DNA of 11,679 bases from positions 1 through 11,679 of the forward strand of contig DASXRQ010000204.1 of the NCBI GenBank assembly GCA_036506495.1, written 5' to 3'. The position numbers and the translations under genes are program-made. This DNA comes from DASXRC01 sp036506495 (GTDB lineage: Bacteria > Actinomycetota > Actinomycetes > Mycobacteriales > Micromonosporaceae). Below the pieces are notes generated by a model that did not search any database, was not told the origin of the DNA, and worked only from the letters and a program-made list of their open reading frames with translations. Positions 7,156-11,679 of this stretch are shown one piece after another (the stretch's first letter is position 1; every line of letters begins with the position of its first letter).

Positions 7156-7668
7156 ATGGCCGATTCTCCAATCAACCCGACCGCGGCGGCCCTGCTCGGC
7201 CTGCTCCACGATGGCCCGATGACCGGCGGCCAGCTGATGTCCGCCGCCGAGAAACGGCTGGGCCCGTTCTGGTCGATGACCCGTAGCCAGGTCTACCGAG
7301 AGCTGCCCGCGCTGGCCGACCTCGGCTACGTCAAGCTCGGCAAGCCGGGCCCGCGCTCCAGCCAGCCATACTCGATAACGGCCGCGGGCAAGCGGGCGTT
7401 CCTGCGCTGGCTGGCCGAGCCGCCCGGCCGGGACGCGGTACGCAACCCGGTCGCGCTTCGGGTCGCGTTCGGCGGCCTGCACACCGCCGCGCAGTTGCGC
7501 GAGCTCTATGCGAGCGCGACCGAATACCACACCGAGGCGCTGGCCAGCGCCCGTGACCAGGCGCGGGACGCGAAGAAGGCGGGCGACGAGTACGGCTCGG
7601 CCGCGCTGGAGTTCGCCGTCGCGTACCACCGGGCGGCGCTCTCCTGGCTCAAGTCCGCGCCGAAGTAA
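7156..7668 (+). CDS. PadR-family transcriptional regulator
   Basis: A 170-residue DNA-binding protein. Residues about 8-82 form the PadR winged helix: PTAAALLGLLHDGPMTGGQLM, then the recognition region FWSMTRSQVYRELPALADLGYVKL, then the wing PRSSQPYSITAAGKRAFLRWL. The remainder (LRELYASATEYHTEAL and the following helix to AYHRAALSWL) is a helical region like the C-terminal PadR dimerisation domain. Relatives are usually autorepressors released by small molecules, and often control an exporter, but none is adjacent here. ATG 7156 is chosen because the family homology begins directly after it; GGAG (7150-7153) is unusually close to it. A GTG at 7090 in the same frame would cut into the palindromes and adds no recognisable sequence. 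The target is unknown; autoregulation through 7073-7098 is inferred. Confidence 0.88.
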   Translation: MADSPINPTAAALLGLLHDGPMTGGQLMSAAEKRLGPFWSMTRSQVYRELPALADLGYVKLGKPGPRSSQPYSITAAGKRAFLRWLAEPPGRDAVRNPVALRVAFGGLHTAAQLRELYASATEYHTEALASARDQARDAKKAGDEYGSAALEFAVAYHRAALSWLKSAPK

Positions 7669-7687
7669 CCGAGCGCTCCGCGCTCGG
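7669..7687 (+). terminator. Terminator hairpin of padR
   Basis: CCGAGCG (7669-7675) and CGCTCGG (7681-7687) form a perfect 7-pair stem with a CTCCG loop, starting at the base after the padR stop codon. It is followed by TTGGGG rather than a T-run. Confidence 0.55.
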
Positions 7688-7692
7688 TTGGG

Positions 7693-7778
7693 GCGGAGCC
7701 CCCCGTGGGTGCGGAGCCTCCCGTGGGTGGGCCCGGATCGGCCGGGGGGGAGCACGGGGGGCGGAGCCCCCCGTGGGT
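7693..7778. repeat. Three 18-base direct repeats with hairpin cores
   Basis: The unit GCGGAGCCCCCCGTGGGT occurs at 7693-7710, again in exact tandem at 7711-7728 with one change (C to T), and identically at 7761-7778. Its GCGGAGC core can fold with flanking Gs into small GGA-loop hairpins, for example GGGGC-GGA-GCCCC at 7690-7702. The block fills the gap between padR and prfB and is not convincingly coding. Confidence 0.75.
7753..7775 (+). terminator. Strong GC hairpin just upstream of the prfB promoter
   Basis: CACGGGGGGC (7753-7762) pairs perfectly with GCCCCCCGTG (7766-7775) around a GGA loop. It ends 8 bases before the prfB -10 box and could insulate prfB from upstream transcription. It overlaps the third copy of the direct repeat. 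Confidence 0.45.
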
Positions 7779-7783
7779 GTGGG

Positions 7784-7789
7784 TAGGCT
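7784..7789 (+). promoter_or_regulatory. -10 box of prfB (leaderless)
   Basis: TAGGCT is followed by 8 bases and then the GTG at 7798, the same spacing as for ogt, pruA and ftsE. It lies only 2 bases before the ATG at 7792, which argues against that ATG as the start. No clear -35 was found. Confidence 0.55.
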
Positions 7790-7797
7790 CGATGGTC

Positions 7798-8919
7798 GTG
7801 ACCGGAGTAGACGACCTCGCCCAACAGCTGAAGGACCTCGACGCGACGCTGCGCAACGTCGAGGCCGTGCTGGACCTTGATCGCCTCCGCAAGGACAAGG
7901 CCGAGCTGGAGGAGGCGGCGTCGGCGCCCAACTTGTGGGACGACCAGGCTCGCGCGCAGCGGGTCACGTCGCGTCTGTCGTATGTCAGCTCGGAGATCGA
8001 GAGGCTGAGTCAGCTCCGCCGGCGGCTCGACGACGCCCACGTGCTACTCGACCTGGCCGACACGGAGAGCGACGCCGCCGTGCTCGGTGAGGTGGCCACC
8101 GAGGTCGCCGTCCTGCGCAAGGCGATCGATGAGCTCGAGGTGCGGACGCTACTGTCCGGGGAGTACGACTCGCGGGAGGCCCTCGTCGCCATCCGGGCCG
8201 GCGCCGGCGGTGTCGACGCGGCGGACTTCGCCGAGATGCTGCTCCGGATGTATTTGCGCTGGGCCGAGCGGCATGGCTACCCGACGGAGGTCTACGAGAC
8301 CTCGTACGCCGAGGAGGCCGGCCTGAAGTCGGCGACGTTCGCGGTGAAGGCACCGTACGCGTACGGCACACTGAGCGTCGAGGCGGGCACCCACCGATTG
8401 GTGCGCATCAGTCCGTTCGACAACCAGGGCCGTCGCCAGACGAGCTTCGCCGGAGTCGAGGTGCTGCCCGTGGTTGAGCAGACCGACCACATCGAGATCC
8501 CGGAGAACGAGATCCGCGTCGACGTCTACCGGTCGTCGGGACCGGGCGGGCAGAGCGTCAACACGACCGACTCCGCCGTGCGGATCACCCACCTGCCCAC
8601 CGGGATCGTGGTCACCTGCCAGAACGAGAAGTCCCAGCTGCAGAACAAGGCGTCGGCGATGCGCGTGCTGCAGGCCCGCCTGCTGGAGCGCAAGCGCCAA
8701 GAGGAACAGGCCACGCTCGATGGCCTGAAGACTGACGCCGCCGGATCGTGGGGCGACCAGATGCGCTCGTACGTCCTGCACCCGTACCAGATGGTCAAGG
8801 ACCTGCGCACGGAGTACGAGACGGGCAACCCGAGCGCGGTCTTCGACGGCGACCTGGACGGCTTCGTCGAGGCGGGGATCCGCTGGCGCAAGCAGCGGGA
8901 GCTGGCCGGCGACGAATGA
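7798..8919 (+). CDS. prfB: Peptide chain release factor 2 (RF2)
   Basis: Recognises UGA and UAA stop codons in the ribosomal A site and triggers release of the finished protein. The 373-residue product has the helical N-terminal domain (LDATLRNVEAVLDLDRLRKDKAELEE), the codon-reading tripeptide Ser205-Pro206-Phe207 (RISPFDNQGRRQTSF) and the catalytic Gly250-Gly251-Gln252 (SGPGGQSVNTTDSAVR), followed by QNEKSQLQNK. With GTG 7798 as residue 1, both motifs carry the same numbers as I recall for E. coli RF2 (205-207 and 250-252). That numbering and the 8-base distance to the -10 box favour this start over ATG 7792 or the upstream GTG at 7705. The frame is continuous, so there is no programmed +1 frameshift as in E. 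coli. ftsE follows 100 bases later with its own promoter. Confidence 0.96.
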   Translation: MTGVDDLAQQLKDLDATLRNVEAVLDLDRLRKDKAELEEAASAPNLWDDQARAQRVTSRLSYVSSEIERLSQLRRRLDDAHVLLDLADTESDAAVLGEVATEVAVLRKAIDELEVRTLLSGEYDSREALVAIRAGAGGVDAADFAEMLLRMYLRWAERHGYPTEVYETSYAEEAGLKSATFAVKAPYAYGTLSVEAGTHRLVRISPFDNQGRRQTSFAGVEVLPVVEQTDHIEIPENEIRVDVYRSSGPGGQSVNTTDSAVRITHLPTGIVVTCQNEKSQLQNKASAMRVLQARLLERKRQEEQATLDGLKTDAAGSWGDQMRSYVLHPYQMVKDLRTEYETGNPSAVFDGDLDGFVEAGIRWRKQRELAGDE

Positions 8920-8983
8920 TCGCCCACGGTGATGGACCGTAACTCCCATTTCCGGCATACTGGGCGCGCGCTGGCGGGTGAGG

Positions 8984-9011
8984 TTGGCGTTCTGGTTACG
9001 CCGCGTAGACT
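8984..9011 (+). promoter_or_regulatory. Promoter of ftsE (leaderless)
   Basis: TTGGCG (8984-8989), a 16-base spacer and TAGACT (9006-9011) precede the GTG at 9020 by 8 bases. This is the best complete -35/-10 pair in the window. No Shine-Dalgarno is present. Confidence 0.6.
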
Positions 9012-9019
9012 CTCGTCCC

Positions 9020-9700
9020 GTGATTCGGCTTGAACATGTGACGAAGACGTACCCCAAGGCATCCCGGCCGTCCCTCGACGACGTGTCGGTCGGCATCGAG
9101 AAGGGCGAGTTCGTCTTCTTCATCGGACCTTCCGGCTCCGGCAAGTCCAGCATCATCAAGATGTTGCTCAGGGAGATCACCCCCAACCGGGGGAAGGTCG
9201 TCGTGAACGGCAAGGACGTCAGCTCGATGCGGTCCTGGAAGATCCCCACCTTCCGGCGCTCGATCGGCTGCGTGTTCCAGGACTTCCGCCTGCTGCCCAA
9301 CCGGACGGCGTACGAGAACGTCGCGTTCGCCCTGGAGGTGATCGGCAAGACCAAGGCGGTCGCGCGCCGGGTGGTCCCGGAGGTTCTCGAGCTCGTCGGC
9401 CTCGGCGGCAAGGAGCACCGGTACCCCCACGAGCTGTCCGGTGGCGAGCAGCAGCGCGTCGCCGTCGCCCGCGCGTTCGTCAACCGGCCGCTGATCCTGC
9501 TCGCCGATGAGCCGACCGGCAACCTCGACCCCGACACGTCCATTGAGATCATGCGGCTGCTGGACCGGATCAACCGGACCGGCACGACCGTCGTAATGGT
9601 GACCCACGACTCGAACATCGTGAACCAGATGCGCCGCCGGGTCATCGAGATCGAGAGCGGCCGGATCGTCCGCGATCAACCCCGCGGTGTGTACGGCTGA
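9020..9700 (+). CDS. ftsE: Cell division ATP-binding protein FtsE
   Basis: ABC ATPase that pairs with the membrane protein FtsX. The complex couples ATP hydrolysis at the divisome to activation of peptidoglycan hydrolases outside the membrane. The 226-residue product has Walker A GPSGSGKSS (36-44), Q-loop Gln87 in VFQDFRLL, signature LSGGEQQRVAVARA from 139, Walker B LLADEP with Asp163-Glu164, the D-loop NLDP and switch His196 in VTHDS. All catalytic residues are present and the length is typical. An upstream ATG-like extension from 8978 would add 14 unfamiliar residues and run across the promoter; GTG 9020, which gives MIRLEHVTKTYP, is the family start. ftsX follows after 63 bases, probably in the same transcript. 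Confidence 0.96.
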   Translation: MIRLEHVTKTYPKASRPSLDDVSVGIEKGEFVFFIGPSGSGKSSIIKMLLREITPNRGKVVVNGKDVSSMRSWKIPTFRRSIGCVFQDFRLLPNRTAYENVAFALEVIGKTKAVARRVVPEVLELVGLGGKEHRYPHELSGGEQQRVAVARAFVNRPLILLADEPTGNLDPDTSIEIMRLLDRINRTGTTVVMVTHDSNIVNQMRRRVIEIESGRIVRDQPRGVYG

Positions 9701-9763
9701 TGCCGGTCCATCGAATTCACGACTGACCCGAGCGACCCGCGGCGATCCGGAAGGAACCCCCCG

Positions 9764-10639
9764 ATGCGGCTGAAGTACGTCCTGTCCGAAGTGATGGTCG
9801 GGCTGTGGCGCAACGTCACCATGACCGTCGCGATGATCATCACCTTCGGTGTGTCGCTGACCATGCTGGGTGCCAGCGCCCTCATGTTCTTGCAGGTCAA
9901 CGCCATGAAGGATGCGTACTACGACAAGATCGAGGTGTCGATCTTCCTGACCGGCGAGGTGACCGACGCCCAGCGCGCGACCCTCGACACACAGCTGAAG
10001 AACGACCCGCTCGTCAGGAGCTTCTATTACGAGAGCAAGTCGCAGGCGTACGAGAAGTTCAAGCGGCTCTTCGCCGACGCGCCCGACCTGGTCAGCGCCG
10101 TCAAGCCGGACGGCCTGCCGGAATCGTTCCGGGTCCAGCTGAAGAACCCGGAGAAGTTCCAGGAGGTCTCCAACAAGTACGCCGGGAGCCAGGGCGTCGA
10201 GGAGATCATCGATCAGCAGAAGCTGCTCTCTCGGCTGTTCGGCATCGTCGGCTCGGTCCAGACGCTGGCGCTCATCACCGCATCGATCATGGCGGTCGCG
10301 GCCCTGTTGCTCGTCGGCAACACCATTCAGGTGGCCGCGTACAGCAAACGCCGAGAAGTCGCGGTCATGAAGCTCGTCGGCGCGTCCAACTGGTTCATCC
10401 AGTCGCCGTTCGTGCTCGAGGCGGTGTTCGCCGGGTTGATTGGGGCACTGCTCGCGTTCGGTGCCCTGCTGCTGGGCAAGTGGCTGCTCATCGACGGCTC
10501 GCTCAAGGATCTGACGTCCGTCCTGACCCCCGTGCCGTGGAAGAACGTCCTGCTCACGTTGCCGTTCATGGCGGCCGTCGGCGGGGTGGTCAGCGCGGTG
10601 ACCGCCTGGGTCACCCTGCGCTTCTACATTCGGGTCTAG
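9764..10639 (+). CDS. ftsX: Cell division protein FtsX (permease-like)
   Basis: Membrane partner of FtsE. The 291-residue protein has the standard FtsX plan: a short cytoplasmic start (MRLKYVLSEVMVGLWRN), TM1 about 21-44, a large extracytoplasmic domain about 46-165 that in relatives binds a RipC-type or EnvC-type hydrolase partner, TM2 about 166-190, the cytoplasmic loop YSKRREVAVMKLVGAS typical of FtsX/MacB permeases, TM3 about 213-242 and TM4 about 262-285. The external domain contains DKIEVSIFLTGEVTDAQ, also conserved in the family. The ATG has a good ribosome binding site, GGAAGGAA (9749-9756), in contrast to the leaderless ftsE, which fits an internal gene of an ftsEX operon. Length and motifs are complete. 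Confidence 0.96.
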   Translation: MRLKYVLSEVMVGLWRNVTMTVAMIITFGVSLTMLGASALMFLQVNAMKDAYYDKIEVSIFLTGEVTDAQRATLDTQLKNDPLVRSFYYESKSQAYEKFKRLFADAPDLVSAVKPDGLPESFRVQLKNPEKFQEVSNKYAGSQGVEEIIDQQKLLSRLFGIVGSVQTLALITASIMAVAALLLVGNTIQVAAYSKRREVAVMKLVGASNWFIQSPFVLEAVFAGLIGALLAFGALLLGKWLLIDGSLKDLTSVLTPVPWKNVLLTLPFMAAVGGVVSAVTAWVTLRFYIRV

Positions 10640-10651
10640 CCTCAGCCCCAA

Positions 10652-10727
10652 GATCAGACGCAACCTGGCACAGAATGGGGTGTCGACCTGAGGTTGATCG
10701 CCGAACCTGTGCCAGGTTGTGTTGATC
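10652..10727 (+). other. Long inverted repeat between ftsX and smpB
   Basis: CAACCTGGCACAG (10661-10673) and CTGTGCCAGGTTG (10707-10719) are a perfect 13-base inverted repeat. With one G-T pair and a one-base bulge the stem extends outward to GATC at both ends (10652-10655 and 10724-10727), giving about 20 pairs around a 33-base loop. Inside, AACCT and AGGTT alternate (10662-10666, 10691-10695, 10704-10708, 10714-10718), so several mutually exclusive hairpins are possible. It may be a terminator of ftsEX, an attenuator-like leader of smpB, or a dispersed palindromic element. No T-run follows. Confidence 0.6.
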
Positions 10728-10774
10728 TACCGGGGGAGCATTGCCCGGCTGCCGGTGCGGAGGGGTGAGACGGG

Positions 10775-11251
10775 ATGGCCAAGGAGAAGGGCCGCAAGGT
10801 CGTCGCCTCGAACCGCAAGGCGCGGCACGACTATGCCATCCTCGACACCTACGAGGCGGGCCTGGCGTTGACCGGCACCGAGGTCAAGTCGCTGCGGGCC
10901 GGGCACGTTTCGCTCGTCGACGCCTTCGCCCAGGTCAAGGACGGCGAGGTCTACCTCTACGGGATGCACATTCCGGAGTACGAGCGCGGCACGTGGACGA
11001 ACCACGAACCGCGTCGCACGCGGAAGTTGCTGCTCAAGCGGCTCGAGATCGATCGACTGATCGGCAAGGTGCGGGAGAGCGGGCTGACTCTGATCCCCCT
11101 CGCGGTGTACTTCTCCGACGGCTGGGCCAAGGTGGAGATCGGCCTCGCCCGGGGCAAGCGCGCCTACGACAAGCGGCAGGACCTCGCAAAACGGGACGCC
11201 GAGCGCGAAATCAGTCGCGCCATGGCTCGGCGGGGCAAGGGAGTGAGCTGA
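10775..11251 (+). CDS. smpB: SsrA-binding protein SmpB
   Basis: Partner of tmRNA in trans-translation. It binds the tRNA-like domain, mimics a codon-anticodon stem in the empty A site and lets the ribosome switch from a broken mRNA to the tag message. The 158-residue protein shows the oligonucleotide-binding beta barrel with NRKARHDYAI near residue 13, GLALTGTEVKSLRAGHVSL (29-47), HIPEYERGTW, the NHEPRRTRKLLLKR segment (76-89) and IPLAVYFSDGWAKVEIGLARGK. The basic C-terminal tail YDKRQDLAKRDAEREISRAM folds as a helix in the mRNA channel. The length is typical. ATG 10775 has GGAGGGG (10759-10765) upstream. The tmRNA gene begins about 91 bases downstream, so both partners are encoded side by side. 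Confidence 0.97.
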   Translation: MAKEKGRKVVASNRKARHDYAILDTYEAGLALTGTEVKSLRAGHVSLVDAFAQVKDGEVYLYGMHIPEYERGTWTNHEPRRTRKLLLKRLEIDRLIGKVRESGLTLIPLAVYFSDGWAKVEIGLARGKRAYDKRQDLAKRDAEREISRAMARRGKGVS

Positions 11252-11306
11252 GGGTGGTCACGTACGTCGGCCGAATGATCAGGATGAAACCGAGCGGTAG
11301 GCGCGT

Positions 11307-11312
11307 TAGTCT
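11307..11312 (+). promoter_or_regulatory. -10 box upstream of ssrA
   Basis: TAGTCT lies 30 bases before the mature tmRNA 5' end. Transcription would start near 11320 and leave a leader of about 23 bases for removal by RNase P. No convincing -35 was seen. Confidence 0.4.
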
Positions 11313-11342
11313 TGTACGGCTGTGAGAGTCGCAGCAGTGCTT

Positions 11343-11679
11343 GGGGGTGACTGGTTTCGACTTTGTGCGTTGAGGCAGGGGAAGCGAGCCGAGGAAGCCG
11401 ACGTCGTCTCGGTAATCGTCGTCGGAAAACAATAAGCGCCAACGCTAAGCGCGCTGGCTTCGCTCTCGCCGCCTGAGGCGGGTAGCGAGCCTGTCGGTCT
11501 GGGAGTGCCTTCGGCCCAGTTCACCGGCATCAGCTAGGAGGCTGGCCAACCGAGCCCGGTCGCGGGGCTCGCGCGGTGAGATCAATCAGCGACTGGGCCC
11601 GTCACACCGACTCGCTCGCGTGATCGGAGGGGCCGAGTAGAGGCATAGCGAGCTGCGCTCGGAGAAGCCCTGGCAAGAC
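11343..11679 (+). ncRNA. ssrA: Transfer-messenger RNA (tmRNA), 3' end beyond window
   Basis: RNA that rescues stalled ribosomes. It acts first as an alanine tRNA and then as a short mRNA encoding a degradation tag. The 5' part GGGGGTGACTGGTTTCGAC is the conserved half of the tRNA-like domain. The resume codon and tag frame follow at 11438-11476. The tag stop codon sits in the loop of CCGCC-TGA-GGCGG (11469-11481), the expected helix 5, and GC-rich pseudoknot sequence follows. At 337 bases the gene is still open at the window edge; the acceptor-stem half with the T-loop and CCA is not included. The mature 5' end is estimated from the conserved GGGG start. Confidence 0.95.
11438..11476 (+). other. 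tmRNA proteolysis-tag reading frame, ANAKRAGFALAA
   Basis: Twelve codons from the GCC resume codon to TGA encode ANAKRAGFALAA. The ALAA end is the degradation signal read by ClpXP-type proteases and is shared with the mycobacterial tag ADSHQRDYALAA, which also starts on GCC. Confidence 0.9.

Noticed and set aside
7699..7728. Short repeats as a possible CRISPR array
   Set aside because: Only three 18-base copies, two of them in direct tandem without a spacer. No cas genes are nearby.
7705..7797. N-terminal extension of RF2 from GTG 7705
   Set aside because: It translates repeat DNA into a Gly/Pro-rich stretch and runs across the prfB promoter.
7798..7900. Programmed +1 frameshift site in prfB
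   Set aside because: The reading frame is continuous from the GTG through SPF and GGQ; no in-frame UGA or CUU-UGA slip site exists near codon 25.
8996..10663. Minus-strand open frame of 555 codons
   Set aside because: It is antisense to ftsE and ftsX, both certain, and its product has the Asp/His/Arg-rich look of a shadow frame.
1..11679. A multi-gene defence, secretion or biosynthetic system
   Set aside because: All genes but the kinase, PadR and the helicase-associated protein are well-known housekeeping or catabolic genes. No operon of unknown genes is present.

Overview
This is a high-GC (roughly 70%) segment of an actinobacterial (Actinomycetota) chromosome. The evidence is the run prfB - ftsE - ftsX - smpB - ssrA, the GTG starts, the TANNNT-type -10 boxes placed so close to start codons that several mRNAs should be leaderless, the family-typical helicase-associated/WYL protein, and a tmRNA tag ending in ALAA. 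I cannot name the genus. The Ogt and P5C dehydrogenase at the left end have a slightly Thermoleophilia-like flavour, but that impression comes from memory and was not computed.

Layout, left to right. (1) 1-518, minus: a 3'-truncated O6-alkylguanine-DNA alkyltransferase (ogt) whose linker is encoded by a nest of palindromes. (2) 545-2176, plus: L-glutamate gamma-semialdehyde (P5C) dehydrogenase, divergent from ogt with overlapping -10 boxes. (3) 2209-4797, minus: a large helicase-associated-domain/WYL protein without a helicase motor, convergent with pruA over a palindromic terminator. (4) 4884-5711, plus: tryptophan 2,3-dioxygenase. (5) 5815-7047, plus: a soluble protein kinase of the HGD (non-RD) kind. 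(6) 7156-7668, plus: a PadR-family repressor preceded by overlapping palindromes that could be its operator. (7) 7669-7797: a repeat-rich, hairpin-rich gap. (8) 7798-8919 prfB, 9020-9700 ftsE, 9764-10639 ftsX, 10775-11251 smpB and, from about 11343 to the window end, ssrA (tmRNA, 3' end missing).

How the genes work together: prfB, smpB and ssrA all serve translation termination or ribosome rescue. SmpB and tmRNA are direct partners, and their genes lie 91 bases apart. FtsE and FtsX form one membrane complex that controls cell-wall hydrolysis at division. P5C dehydrogenase and tryptophan dioxygenase are separate amino-acid catabolic enzymes with no partner genes here.

No gap exceeds 300 bases. 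I see no tRNA, rRNA, CRISPR array, insertion sequence, prophage or recognisable defence system, and no clearly new multi-gene system. The points of most interest are the repeated 8-base spacing between -10 box and start codon in four genes, the palindromic insert read in frame inside ogt, the putative PadR operator, and the long alternative-pairing inverted repeat between ftsX and smpB.
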